Of a stretch of 64,000 nt of DNA, positions 18,312-26,947 are shown one piece after another (position 1 is the first letter of the stretch; each line of letters starts with the position of its first letter). Source of the DNA: Agaribacterium haliotis (GTDB lineage Bacteria > Pseudomonadota > Gammaproteobacteria > Pseudomonadales > Cellvibrionaceae). The notes beneath the pieces are model-generated. The model ran no database searches, had not been told where the DNA came from, and was given only the letters and a program-made list of their open reading frames with translations. The stretch spans positions 265,674-329,673 of the forward strand of contig NZ_NKQJ01000003.1 in NCBI RefSeq assembly GCF_002312815.1, read 5' to 3'. Position numbers and translations under genes: made by a program.

Positions 18312-19430
18312 ATGCGCACGATCCGAAACCTTGGTATTGCTACCTTCCTTTCTATCACCACGCTTAGCAGCGCCCAAGCTTACGAGCGCGCCAGCGGTGT
18401 AACTGTGACTCCTATGATCGGTTACAGCTGGTACGACTTCAATGGGGTCAAGCTAGACGACGACCAACACGCGGGCCTCGGTCTCGGTTACCAAACCAGC
18501 AGCCCTTGGTCATTTGAATTCGCTTGGCAGAGCGGTGACAGCAGTGTAAACGGTCTCGACAGCGATCTCGACGTTGAGCAGTTTCGCCTGGATGTGCTCT
18601 ATGACCTGATGCACAACCGCGCCTTCAACCCTTACATCGTGTTTGGTGCGGGCCAACTGCAAGTCAACGGCGACGATATCAACAATATTAAAAACGATAT
18701 GACTGACCTTGGTCTCGGTTTGAAATACAACTTCAACCAGCACCTGGCACTGCGCGGTGACATTCGCGCAAGCTACGACCTGAACGACAGCCACCAAATG
18801 TACACGGCTAACCTCGGCCTGCAAATTTTAATCGGTGGCAGCTCGAAAAAAGCCGCAGCGGTTGCATTTATCGACAGTGACAACGACGGCATCGAAGACA
18901 AGATGGACAACTGCCCGGGCACGGCTCCCGGCACCATGGTCGACAGCTACGGCTGTGACAAAAACAAAGACAGCGATGGTGACGGTGTTGTCGACGCTCA
19001 AGACCAGTGCCCAGGCAGCAACGCCGGCGCCAAAGTTGACGACAAAGGCTGCTACTTAGTTATCAAAGAAGACATTACTTCTGAGCTTGAAGTAACCTTT
19101 GCCAACAACAGCGCTGAAATTGTTTCCGGCCGCGAAGAGCTGAAGAAGATCGCCGGTTTTATGCGCGACTACCCTCACTCTAAAGTTGTGATTGAAGGTT
19201 ATACCGACAGCAGCGGTGCCGCCTCGTACAACCTGAAACTGTCTCAAAAACGCGCTGATGCAGTTGTCAACAGCCTGGTTAACGACTACGGTGCCGACGC
19301 TACCCGCCTGACCTCTATCGGTCGCGGTGAAGCCAACCCTGTCGCCAGCAACGCCACTGCCGAAGGCCGCGCAGCTAACCGCCGTGTTACCGCTCGCGCC
19401 AAAGCTACCGTTGAGAAAACCCTCGACTAA
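18312..19430 (+). CDS. OmpA-family outer membrane protein with TSP3-like repeats
   Basis: Tethers the outer membrane to peptidoglycan. From ATG 18312 (an ATG three bases earlier is possible) a GGAG lies 7 bases upstream. A signal peptide ends at AQAYE. Residues 25-175 form an 8-strand OmpA-type barrel. A calcium-binding linker follows with acidic repeats DSDNDGIEDKMDNCPGT and DSDGDGVVDAQDQCPG, each followed by a Cys. The C-terminal OmpA domain carries the peptidoglycan-binding pattern VVIEGYTDSSGAASYNLKLS and ends AANRRVTARA. The gene has very regular codon use and is followed by a strong hairpin, as expected of an abundant protein. Confidence 0.94.
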   Translation: MRTIRNLGIATFLSITTLSSAQAYERASGVTVTPMIGYSWYDFNGVKLDDDQHAGLGLGYQTSSPWSFEFAWQSGDSSVNGLDSDLDVEQFRLDVLYDLMHNRAFNPYIVFGAGQLQVNGDDINNIKNDMTDLGLGLKYNFNQHLALRGDIRASYDLNDSHQMYTANLGLQILIGGSSKKAAAVAFIDSDNDGIEDKMDNCPGTAPGTMVDSYGCDKNKDSDGDGVVDAQDQCPGSNAGAKVDDKGCYLVIKEDITSELEVTFANNSAEIVSGREELKKIAGFMRDYPHSKVVIEGYTDSSGAASYNLKLSQKRADAVVNSLVNDYGADATRLTSIGRGEANPVASNATAEGRAANRRVTARAKATVEKTLD

Positions 19431-19437
19431 TAGCTAT

Positions 19438-19466
19438 TAAGTCCGCCTGCAAGGCAGGCGGACTTA
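19438..19466 (+). terminator. Strong hairpin after the OmpA-family gene
   Basis: A perfect 13-bp inverted repeat (TAAGTCCGCCTGC / GCAGGCGGACTTA) with a 3-base loop starts 7 bases after the stop codon. The following T-richness is modest. Confidence 0.75.
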
Positions 19467-19592
19467 TCCTCACTCCCGCTTACCACTATCGTAAGTGGCA
19501 AGGCGAATCCAAACCGGGGCGCGCTTTTAGCCCCTATAAAAACCGCAGTACACAGACTTAGTTTTAGCGCTTTGACGCAAGGAGAACTTGGG

Positions 19593-20696
19593 ATGAATAC
19601 TTCCGCATTTCGCTGGGCGGTGGCCCTGCTGTGCATCTTCGGCACAGGCCTGGCACTGACAACCTACGCCTGCACCGGGCTGATGTTAAAAACCAAAGAC
19701 AACAACTTTGTTCACGGCCGCACGGCCGAGTTCGGCTATTTTATCGATACCGATATCGTTGTTACCCCGCGCAATTACAGCGTTACCGGCAATACTGCCC
19801 ACGGCCCGGGCATGCCGTTTAAAACCAAATACAGCTCCGTTGGCACCATCGCTTTTGGTGTGCCGGGCTACCTCGACGGCATGAATGAAAAAGGCCTTTC
19901 CGGCGGCGCCTTTTATTTCCCCGGCTACGCCGGTTACGCCAAAACTGACTCAAGCAATAAACACAAAGCCCTGTCACAATCTCAATTTATGTCTTGGGCG
20001 CTCGGCCAGTTTAAGAATATCGACGAGCTACAAAAAGCCATAAAAAACAACGAAGTTGTTGTCACGGGTTTTATTGTTAAAGGTTTTGGCGACGAAGCGC
20101 CGCCGTTTAAATACGTGTTTTACGACACCAGCGGCAAAAGCATTGTTGTCGAGCCGCTAAACGGCGAGCTTGTTGTCTACGACAACCCCTTTGGCTCGAT
20201 GGCCAACTCACCGACCCACGACTGGCACCTGACCAACCTGAATAACTATATTGCTCTCGATGCCAACAATCAGGAAGCTCTTAACATCAACGGCACCAAG
20301 CTCTCGGCCTTTGGCCAGGGCAGCGGCATGCTTGGTCTACCCGGCGACTTTACCCCTCCGTCGCGCTTTGTACGCGCCACTGTCTTCAGTCTGACAGCTA
20401 TCCCATCGGCAAATAGCGAAGATGGCGTTAAACAGGTTTTTCACCTGCTAAATAATTTTGATATTCCTGTCGGTATTGCCCGCGAAGAAGTCGCAGGAAA
20501 AATACTCAGCGACTACACCATGATCACTGTCGCGCGCGACCCCAAAGAGCTCAAATACTATTGGAAAACCTACGAAGATCAGACCATACGAGTGGTCGAC
20601 CTGAAAAGTTTTGACCCAAACAACAACAAAGTTATCAAGCTCAGCACCGGCAAAACTAAGCAGGGTTTTGTCGATATGAGCGCTCAATTGATGTAA
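19593..20696 (+). CDS. Exported linear amide C-N hydrolase (choloylglycine hydrolase family)
   Basis: Ntn-fold amidase related to penicillin V acylases, bile salt hydrolases and AHL acylases. From ATG 19593, with AAGGAG upstream, a signal peptide ends exactly before CTGLMLKTKDNNFVHGRT, exposing Cys as the N-terminal nucleophile. The downstream GMNEKGLSGGAFYFPG block matches the family's oxyanion/substrate region. The usual R-T-M-D-F/E segment appears here as GRTAEFG. Length after cleavage is about 335, normal for the family. Marine members act on acyl-homoserine lactones or penicillin-like amides; the substrate cannot be told from sequence. The next gene, an outer-membrane-like protein, may be co-transcribed. 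Confidence 0.9.
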   Translation: MNTSAFRWAVALLCIFGTGLALTTYACTGLMLKTKDNNFVHGRTAEFGYFIDTDIVVTPRNYSVTGNTAHGPGMPFKTKYSSVGTIAFGVPGYLDGMNEKGLSGGAFYFPGYAGYAKTDSSNKHKALSQSQFMSWALGQFKNIDELQKAIKNNEVVVTGFIVKGFGDEAPPFKYVFYDTSGKSIVVEPLNGELVVYDNPFGSMANSPTHDWHLTNLNNYIALDANNQEALNINGTKLSAFGQGSGMLGLPGDFTPPSRFVRATVFSLTAIPSANSEDGVKQVFHLLNNFDIPVGIAREEVAGKILSDYTMITVARDPKELKYYWKTYEDQTIRVVDLKSFDPNNNKVIKLSTGKTKQGFVDMSAQLM

Positions 20697-20705
20697 ATGC
20701 TAAGC

Positions 20706-20726
20706 GAAGGGGTCACCGGCCCCTTC
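20706..20726 (+). terminator. Hairpin after the amide hydrolase gene
   Basis: GAAGGGG/CCCCTTC (7 bp, 7-base loop) lies 10 bases after the stop, followed by TGAGCTTTATT. The T run is weak, so it may only partly separate the hydrolase from the next gene. Confidence 0.45.
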
Positions 20727-20768
20727 TGAGCTTTATTAAAGAGATTGAAAATGAAATACAGTACGCCC

Positions 20769-20778
20769 TTTTTTTTTT
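20769..20778 (+). repeat. T10 homopolymer interrupting the signal peptide of the next gene
   Basis: Ten consecutive T lie in the signal-peptide region of the outer-membrane-like gene. An ATG at 20751 opens MKYSTPFFF and then hits a stop at TGA because of the frame. Removing one T from the tract gives MKYSTPFFFALFYLTSSLSHA followed in frame by RNVEVAKKLSNPVAHMISV, that is, a complete signal peptide joined to the protein starting at 20860. The tract is thus one base away from an intact gene. Confidence 0.75.
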
Positions 20779-20859
20779 GCACTCTTTTATCTAACCAGCA
20801 GCTTAAGCCACGCGCGCAATGTTGAAGTAGCCAAAAAGCTCAGCAACCCGGTTGCGCAT

Positions 20860-21543
20860 ATGATCAGCGTGCCGGTGCAATACAACTACGATGAGAAACT
20901 AGCCGGCATCGACGGCAGCAGCCGCGATTTAACTAATATCCAGCCCGTTGTACCGTTTACACTCAACGACGATTGGAGCATTGTCTCGCGCACCATCTTG
21001 CCCATCGTCAATATCGATAGCGGCCACGGTCAGAGCATTAACGGCAACGCCGATATTCTGCAAAGTGTGTTCTTTTCTCCGGACGACCCATATCACGGCT
21101 GGCTTTACGGTTTTGGCGCGGTCTTGTCACTGCCGGTGGCTTCAGAGCCCGAGCTCGGCAGCGAAAAGTGGAGCCTCGGCCCAACAGCGGTGGTTCTAAA
21201 ACAAGAGCACGGCTGGACTTACGGCATGCTGGTTAACCAATTGCTCGACGTCGCCGGCGATGACGACAGAGAGAGTGTGAACGAAACATTTTTACAGCCC
21301 TTTGCCGGTTACACCTGGCACACGGCGACCTCGCTGTTCTTAAATTCAGAAAGCATTATCGACTGGGAAAACGACACTCAGTCGGTTCCGGTGAACTTAA
21401 TGCTAAGCCAGGTAGTGCCTATCGCCGGGCAAATATTTAGCTTTCAAGTTGGAGCCCGCTATTGGGCCGATAGCGCACCGGCCGACCCGGAAGGCACCGG
21501 CTTTCGCTTTAATGTCACCTGGGTATTTCTTAAAGACAAATAA
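20860..21543 (+). CDS. Outer-membrane-like beta-rich protein, signal peptide out of frame
   Basis: The open frame starting at ATG 20860 encodes 227 residues of a beta-rich protein with the look of a transporter/porin-type barrel. It begins MISVPVQYNYDEK, has repeated amphipathic strands (WSIVSRTILPIVNID, WTYGMLVNQLLDVAG, YTWHTATSLFLNSES), and ends FRFNVTWVFLKDK with an aromatic-rich terminus. The real start is almost surely ATG 20751, but ten T at 20769-20778 shift the frame by one. The frame shown here lacks the signal peptide and first strand and would not be exported. Explanations are slipped-strand phase variation, transcriptional slippage, a fixed inactivating mutation, or a sequencing error. 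The true gene would be 20751-21543, about 263 residues. Confidence 0.75.
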   Translation: MISVPVQYNYDEKLAGIDGSSRDLTNIQPVVPFTLNDDWSIVSRTILPIVNIDSGHGQSINGNADILQSVFFSPDDPYHGWLYGFGAVLSLPVASEPELGSEKWSLGPTAVVLKQEHGWTYGMLVNQLLDVAGDDDRESVNETFLQPFAGYTWHTATSLFLNSESIIDWENDTQSVPVNLMLSQVVPIAGQIFSFQVGARYWADSAPADPEGTGFRFNVTWVFLKDK

Positions 21544-21551
21544 CTAGGGCC

Positions 21552-21680
21552 CCTGTTAACACAAATTAAATACGCTCTGCTGGAGCCTGAGTATTCGACC
21601 AGAAAGGCATTTTGAGCGCAGTTTAGCAAGCTAAATAAGCGATAAGTAACGCATCGGGGCGGATATTCAGGCCCAGCAGG
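21552..21680. repeat. Intergenic dispersed repeat with imperfect inverted arms
   Basis: The 22-bp sequence CCTGTTAACAC..ATTAAATAC (21552-21573, second copy at 15846) opens an element whose arms 21578-21600 and 21657-21678 are imperfect inverted copies of each other (TGCTGG.GCCTGA.TATTCG type). The central part TTTTGAGCGCAG...AATAAGCGATAAGTAACGC is one I associate with a family of intergenic repeats in marine gammaproteobacteria. The remainder of the 481-base gap up to 22024 holds nothing else I can name, apart from the promoter region of the small exported protein. Confidence 0.6.
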
Positions 21681-22024
21681 CCAAGCCAACGGCGACGCCT
21701 GCTCTAATCTGTAAGCCCCACCTTCACACTGCCTCAATCTGCTCGGTAACACTTAGCGAGCTAAGTCTCAGCAAACATCAACTAGCAAGCCCTTTAGCCA
21801 AGAAAAATTCGAAACCAGTCACACTTTCACACACACACAGACTCTCTTTGGCCTTGATGACAACAAAGTTAATGAAAGCGTCACGGAAAAGCGTTACCTT
21901 TAGTTACGCCTGATCGGATAACGAACAAAAAGCAGGCAATGTGGAGCAATCGCGTTACCAATAGCAACATACGCGTAGCGCATTACTTATTCATTTTTTG
22001 CTTAAATTTTTGGAGATATCCGCT

Positions 22025-22306
22025 ATGAACATCGTAAAAGGTCTTATTTTATCTACAGCTCTATTCAGCAGTGTGGCTATGGCTGCTGTCAGCATTGATC
22101 AAACACCAGTGCAGAAAGTTAGCATCGAAGCTCAGATCAAAGATATTGATAAAGACGCCGGCATCATCACATTTGTTAACCTTGAAAGTGGTGAGACCCG
22201 CACTCTGCGTTACACCAAAGAGCTGCAAGTTCGCCGCTTAAAAGATGGCCAAAAAGTGCAGCTGGAAATCAGCCCTAAAAGCAATCTTAAGCTGAGCGCT
22301 ATCTAA
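22025..22306 (+). CDS. Small exported protein of unknown function
   Basis: A 93-residue protein with a signal peptide (MNIVKGLILSTALFSSVAMA) and a short beta-rich domain: VSIEAQIKDIDKDAGIITFVNLESGE, then LRYTKELQVRRLKDGQKVQLEI. The strand-turn-strand layout echoes the single units of the two lipoproteins near 10-11.5 kb and of DUF1344-like periplasmic proteins. A TTGGAG ribosome site lies 8-9 bases before the ATG. The function is unknown. It is convergent with radA. Confidence 0.75.
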   Translation: MNIVKGLILSTALFSSVAMAAVSIDQTPVQKVSIEAQIKDIDKDAGIITFVNLESGETRTLRYTKELQVRRLKDGQKVQLEISPKSNLKLSAI

Positions 22307-22358
22307 GCATCGCAACTTAAGCGCAGTACCTGTTTAAAAACAGCGATTAGACAGCATC

Positions 22359-22385
22359 AGTAGTACCGGTTCAGCCGGTACTACT
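22359..22385. terminator. Palindromic hairpin between convergent genes
   Basis: A perfect 11-bp stem AGTAGTACCGG/CCGGTACTACT with a 5-base loop overlaps the radA stop codon. It is symmetrical and could end transcription from both directions, though neither side has a clear T run. Confidence 0.5.
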
Positions 22386-23745
22386 CTATCGCCGCCAGTG
22401 CCTCGCTTAAGCTTTTCACCGCTTTAATTTTCAGCCCCGCCACCGGTTCACGCGGTGCGTTTGCCGCCGGAATAATTGCCTCGGTAAAGCCGTGTTTAGC
22501 CGCCTCTTTTAAGCGTTCAAGGCCACTCGGCACGGGGCGAATCTCTCCGGCCAAACCCAGTTCTCCAAAAACAACCAAGTCGCGCGGCAGGGCTCTGTCC
22601 CGAAAGCTGCTGACCAGCGCTAAAATCAGCGCCAAATCGGCACTGGTTTCGACAATTTTGACTCCGCCAACAGCATTGACAAAGACATCCTGATCGCCAA
22701 GCATTAAACCGCCGTGTTTGTGCAGCACGGCCAGCAGCATATTTAAACGATTTTGCTCAAGGCCAACGGCAACCCTGCGCGGATTGCCAAAACTGGAGTC
22801 GTCGACCAAACTCTGAATTTCGACCAGCAGCGGCCTTGTACCCTCCCACACCACCATCACAATGGAGCCCGAGCTGACTTGTTCACTGCGCTGCAAAAAA
22901 ATAGCAGAAGGGTTGCTGACTTCTTTTAAACCGAGCTCGCCCATCGCAAATACGCCGAGTTCATTAACCGCGCCAAAGCGGTTCTTGTGACCACGCAAGG
23001 TGCGAAAACGGCTGTCGTGACTGCCTTCAATCATAATTGAACAGTCGATAATATGTTCGAGTACTTTTGGCCCCGCTAAGGTGCCGTCTTTGGTAACGTG
23101 GCCAACTAAAATCAGCACCGCACCACTTTGTTTGGCGTAACGCGTGAGCGCCGCGGCGCTCTCTCGCACCTGAGACACAGAACCCGGCGCCGAGCTGATA
23201 CCCTCAAGGTGCATCACCTGAATCGAGTCAACAACTAACAGCTTGGGCTGTAGCTGCTCGGCCTGATAAATAATTTCTTCAACATTGGTTGCCGAGAGCA
23301 AATCGAGCTTGTCCATGGGCAATTTCAAACGCTGTGCTCGTAGCGCTACCTGCTGGGGACTTTCTTCGCCGGTTACATACAGAGCCGCCTGCGTTTCGGC
23401 CAGAGCGCACAAGGTCTGCAACAGCAAGGTACTTTTACCCGCGCCCGGATGACCACCAATTAACACCACCGAGCCAGGAACAAAACCGCCGCCGAGTACA
23501 CGGTCAAACTCATCCATGCCAGAAGAAAAGCGCGGAAGCTCATCGAGTTTAATCTCATTTAACTTGGCAACTTTGCTCTGCCCACCACCGGCATAGCCCT
23601 TAAAGCTTGCGTTGTTTTTTTTGGCTGCGCCGAGTCTCACTTCAACCACGGTGTTCCATTGCCCGCACTCGCTGCACTGGCCCTGCCACTTGGAATAGTC
23701 CGCGCCACAGTCATTGCAGACAAAAGCGCTTTTATTTTTTGCCAT
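22381..23745 (-). CDS. radA: DNA repair protein RadA/Sms
   Basis: RecA-related hexameric ATPase that processes recombination intermediates and promotes branch migration. 454 residues, typical. The N-terminal C4 zinc finger is CNDCGADYSKWQGQCSECG. The ATPase core has Walker A GGHPGAGKST, and the RadA-specific KNRFG motif (RGHKNRFGAVNELGVF) is followed by the C-terminal Lon-like domain. It lies 32 bases downstream of the NADAR gene and may be at the end of the sigma factor/VWA/NADAR run. Confidence 0.97.
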   Translation of the reverse strand: MAKNKSAFVCNDCGADYSKWQGQCSECGQWNTVVEVRLGAAKKNNASFKGYAGGGQSKVAKLNEIKLDELPRFSSGMDEFDRVLGGGFVPGSVVLIGGHPGAGKSTLLLQTLCALAETQAALYVTGEESPQQVALRAQRLKLPMDKLDLLSATNVEEIIYQAEQLQPKLLVVDSIQVMHLEGISSAPGSVSQVRESAAALTRYAKQSGAVLILVGHVTKDGTLAGPKVLEHIIDCSIMIEGSHDSRFRTLRGHKNRFGAVNELGVFAMGELGLKEVSNPSAIFLQRSEQVSSGSIVMVVWEGTRPLLVEIQSLVDDSSFGNPRRVAVGLEQNRLNMLLAVLHKHGGLMLGDQDVFVNAVGGVKIVETSADLALILALVSSFRDRALPRDLVVFGELGLAGEIRPVPSGLERLKEAAKHGFTEAIIPAANAPREPVAGLKIKAVKSLSEALAAIE

Positions 23746-23777
23746 AACTTAATCGTATTGTTGTTTTAATGGGCGAA

Positions 23778-24338
23778 CTAAGCGGCCTGCTCAGTTAATT
23801 TTTTGCGAATATCCATCCAGATTAAACCGAGCTGGTTGACGCCCCGCGCATCACGACCTATGCCCCAGTAATAATCGTACAGCGAGGTTTCAATAATTAA
23901 TTGATCACCGGTGGCCATCAGCGCGTCTTTTACCTCATCGTACATCTGTACCTTGGTGTACAGCGCCCTGGTCATTAACACCGCTCTTAGTTTTTTGAAG
24001 TTTTTTATTTTAAATCGATACCAGGGATCAGCCATTTTGGCAGCTTTCAAGCCACTTTCGGCCTTTTCTATATTGGCCCGCAAGTACGATGACATAACAA
24101 TACTGGCACTGTAGTAGTGTTCGGCCGTAAGCCAGTTTTTATCTTCAAGTACTATCGGGTGGCGCGAGCAGGTTGAAAGGGCATTATCTTCATCAAAGCG
24201 GCTGAATTTAATGGCGTTTTCTTTTGTTAAATCGGGTTCAAACACATTAAAACCTAGGTAATTATTTAATAAGAGTACACAAACTGTGCGCTTTACAGCA
24301 GCATCCGTACTGCTGTGGCCCGGCTCAGCAAAGGGCAA
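23778..24338 (-). CDS. NADAR domain protein
   Basis: A 186-residue protein of the NADAR/DUF1768 family (YbiA-like). The family removes ribose-phosphate or ADP-ribose groups, with known members in riboflavin-intermediate clearance and in reversal of ADP-ribosylation. Visible motifs are FSRFDED, the central TAEHYYSASIV, and the signature WGIGRDARGVNQLGLIWMDIR, which contains the conserved W-G and D-RG residues. The start is ATG 24338, 10 bases after the VWA gene's stop. Placement between a stress-type sigma module and radA hints at a damage-clearance role; that is inference. Confidence 0.86.
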   Translation of the reverse strand: MPFAEPGHSSTDAAVKRTVCVLLLNNYLGFNVFEPDLTKENAIKFSRFDEDNALSTCSRHPIVLEDKNWLTAEHYYSASIVMSSYLRANIEKAESGLKAAKMADPWYRFKIKNFKKLRAVLMTRALYTKVQMYDEVKDALMATGDQLIIETSLYDYYWGIGRDARGVNQLGLIWMDIRKKLTEQAA

Positions 24339-24348
24339 TTTACAAAAC

Positions 24349-26430
24349 TCACATCGCCTTCGCCACCTGGGCTTTGCGAATTAACTGCACAAACTCCGAG
24401 CGATAACCAAAGTCGTCCTCACCTCGATTCGCTTTGGCCAGCTCTAGCGCTTCGTCAAAACCCCAGCTGTGCACATAGCGCTCGTCTTTTAATAGCTGAG
24501 CAAAACCCGCCACCGCCGTGGCAAATTCAAATTCTTGCTTAAGCTCCGCGGGCACTTGCTGCTGAGCTTTAGTTACCGGCTGCTCTATCAGCTTCGATTG
24601 CGTCTCTCCGGGCAGTTTATAGCGAATTTTGACAAAGGCCCACTCGCCATCAGCGGGTGCAGCAGCTTTGCTTGGTTTCGCATAACGCAAAGGCTCGTGG
24701 CTTTGCGCGGCCGAGTCCGCAGGCGTCAGCTCGTAAATTGCTGTCACTTTGTGGCCCGCACCGATATCGCCGGCATCAACTTTATCGTTGTTAAAGTCTT
24801 CATTGCGCAAAGCGCGGGTCTCATAACCGACAAGGCGATATTCACTGACCTGGGCGGGGTTAAACTCGAGCTGAATTTTTACGTCGTTGGCCACCGGGAA
24901 CAAGCTCGCGTGGGCCTCTTCAACAAGAACTTTCTGCGCTTCACTGAGCGTATCAATATAAGCCGCAACACCATTGCCATTTTGCGCCAGCTCTTGCATT
25001 AAATGATCGTTGTAGTTGCCGCGGCCAAAACCGAGCACACTTAAAAATATGCCCTTAGCGCGCTTGCGTTCGACAAAATTTTTCAGGGTTTCGCGATCGC
25101 GAATGCCGACATTAAAGTCACCGTCGGTAGCGAGAATAATACGATTTACCGCATCTTTATCAAACTGAGCTTCAGCCAGTTGATAGGCGAGCTCTATCCC
25201 TTCTGCACCAGCGGTAGAGCCGCCAGCTTCCAGGCGGTTTAAAGCGCTGAGTATCTTTTGTTTGTCTTTGACTTTGGTTGGCTCCAGCACCGTGCCCGCT
25301 GCCCCGGCATACACCACTATTGCAACTGAGTCGTCGTCGTGTAACTTACTGAGCAGCAGATTCATGCTCTGTTTAACCAGCGGCAGTTTGTCCGGACTAT
25401 TCATCGAACCACTGACATCAAGTAAAAATACCAGCTTGCTTTTAGGCTGGGCCTGCCCTTCGAGCTCATAAGCTTTAATACCAATATGCAGCAACTTTTT
25501 ACCTTTGTTCCACGGGCTAGCACTCAGCCAGGTGCTGGCTTTGAACGGCTGCTTAGCATTCGTTGGCGCGGGGTAGTTGTAGTCAAAGTAATTCAGCATC
25601 TCTTCGATGCGCACACTGTCAGCCGGCGGCAGATGCCCTTCATTTAAAGTGCGCCTGACATAACTGTATGAAGCCGTATCAACATCGATGCTAAACGTCG
25701 ACACCGGCTCATTTTTTACCAATTTAATGCCGCTAAGTTCGGCGTGCTCAAATTGATCCCGGAACGCCTGTTGCCGCGCTGGTGGTAACAGATCAGACGA
25801 CGCTTGAGCGTAGTTTGCCGCTGGCGCCGCCGGGGCAATTTGTTGTTTAGACAACAACATCGACCTGGACATTGACTTAGACACCGGCTTAGAAGCTATC
25901 GAGTCGACGCCAGGCGCCTCGTGCCCAGGCACTTGAGCCACTGCCGGAGCCGCTTCAGCCAATGCAGGAGCCGCTGCTGCAGACTCGGCATAAGTCTGCT
26001 TCGACGGCTCTGCGCGAAAGCCCGTTACAATCAGCTCTTCCTCAAGCCTAGGCTCAGCTTCGGGCGAGTTAATATCGGCGACAAGGGCCTCGCCATCATT
26101 GCTAAGGGGCCGCTGGCTCACATCAAAATCAACAAGCACGACAATAAACAATAAAGAAAAAACCGTGGCGGCGCCGCCGACAATGCCGGGTAAAAAATAA
26201 CGATTCATAAAGCTGTCCTCTGTTGAGCTCTTTGCCCTACTAAGACGCAGCCAAGCAAATAATGCTTGGCTCGGTTTTGAATCTTTTTTATCGGCGCAGC
26301 CTGCGGCCGAAAACTCAGCCATCGCGGCATCAATCGCGCGCTGCTTGGCCTCGGGCTTCGCTTGCTCCGCTTGCTCCGCTCGCTCCTGCTTTGCTCTGGC
26401 AAACAACTCTTTTAACTGTTCATCATTCAT
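24349..26430 (-). CDS. Membrane-anchored VWA protein with anti-sigma-like N-terminus
   Basis: Starting at ATG 26430 (MNDEQLKELFARAKQERAE), the protein has 693 residues. The N-terminal 75 residues form a charged helical cytoplasmic segment like those of anti-sigma factors. One transmembrane helix follows (about 78-98, GGAATVFSLLFIVVLV), then an Ala/Pro-rich periplasmic linker, a YfbK-type N-terminal domain (VSTFSIDVDTASYSYVRR), and a von Willebrand A domain with MIDAS sequence DVSGSMNS. A DUF3520-like C-terminal domain closes the protein. Its start overlaps the 3' end of the ECF sigma factor gene by 8 bases, so I infer that it holds that factor at the membrane and senses an envelope ligand with the VWA domain. 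Confidence 0.88.
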   Translation of the reverse strand: MNDEQLKELFARAKQERAEQAEQAKPEAKQRAIDAAMAEFSAAGCADKKDSKPSQALFAWLRLSRAKSSTEDSFMNRYFLPGIVGGAATVFSLLFIVVLVDFDVSQRPLSNDGEALVADINSPEAEPRLEEELIVTGFRAEPSKQTYAESAAAAPALAEAAPAVAQVPGHEAPGVDSIASKPVSKSMSRSMLLSKQQIAPAAPAANYAQASSDLLPPARQQAFRDQFEHAELSGIKLVKNEPVSTFSIDVDTASYSYVRRTLNEGHLPPADSVRIEEMLNYFDYNYPAPTNAKQPFKASTWLSASPWNKGKKLLHIGIKAYELEGQAQPKSKLVFLLDVSGSMNSPDKLPLVKQSMNLLLSKLHDDDSVAIVVYAGAAGTVLEPTKVKDKQKILSALNRLEAGGSTAGAEGIELAYQLAEAQFDKDAVNRIILATDGDFNVGIRDRETLKNFVERKRAKGIFLSVLGFGRGNYNDHLMQELAQNGNGVAAYIDTLSEAQKVLVEEAHASLFPVANDVKIQLEFNPAQVSEYRLVGYETRALRNEDFNNDKVDAGDIGAGHKVTAIYELTPADSAAQSHEPLRYAKPSKAAAPADGEWAFVKIRYKLPGETQSKLIEQPVTKAQQQVPAELKQEFEFATAVAGFAQLLKDERYVHSWGFDEALELAKANRGEDDFGYRSEFVQLIRKAQVAKAM

Positions 26431-26947
26431 AGTCTGCCTCCTCTTTGAGCCGTTTACGTATTTCATGCAGGCGCCAGCTCACGGTGCTCTCTTTAACAGC
26501 CAAAATATCAGCGGCTTGTTTGTGGGTGCAGCCCTCTGCGTAGACCAGAATCAAGGTTTCTTTCATGCCCTTGCCCATCGTGCTCACCAGCGCCAGCACT
26601 CGCTCGAGCTCCAACTGGGCCTCACCCTGGCCACTTGTTTTTGGCGGCTCATATTCGCCCAAAGGCTCAGCCTGATGGCGCTTCTGGCTTCGCCGCCAAT
26701 CAAGACTTAGGTTGTAGACCAGCCGGTACAGCCATGTTGTAAATGCGGCCTCAAAGCGAAACTGACGGATCACCTTGGCCAACTTGATACAGGCCTGCTG
26801 AGTTAAATCTTCAGCGTCTTCAACTTTGCCCAGTAACTTCAAGGCAAAACCATAGATAAGCTCGTAAACAAGGTTTAACAGACGAGCAAACGCCGCCGCG
26901 TCGCCGCGCTGGCTATCCCGTATTAACTGTTCGTCTATTTGTTGCAT
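26423..26947 (-). CDS. ECF-type RNA polymerase sigma factor
   Basis: A 174-residue sigma-70 family protein with region 2 (ELIYGFALKLLGKVEDAEDLTQQACIKL, then FTTWLYRLVYNLSLDWRRSQKR) and region 4 (METLILVYAEGCTHKQAADILAVKESTVSWRLHEIRKRL), but no regions 1 or 3, the hallmark of the extracytoplasmic function group. The ATG at 26947 gives MQQIDEQLIRDSQRGDAAAF, the normal family N-terminus. The gene overlaps the VWA/anti-sigma-like gene. No conserved promoter pair for autoregulation could be pinned down by eye. Confidence 0.93.
   Translation of the reverse strand: MQQIDEQLIRDSQRGDAAAFARLLNLVYELIYGFALKLLGKVEDAEDLTQQACIKLAKVIRQFRFEAAFTTWLYRLVYNLSLDWRRSQKRHQAEPLGEYEPPKTSGQGEAQLELERVLALVSTMGKGMKETLILVYAEGCTHKQAADILAVKESTVSWRLHEIRKRLKEEADYE

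Noticed and set aside
21459..21752. Minus-strand open frame across the intergenic repeat
   Set aside because: It is produced by the repeat element; such spurious frames recur in repeat copies.
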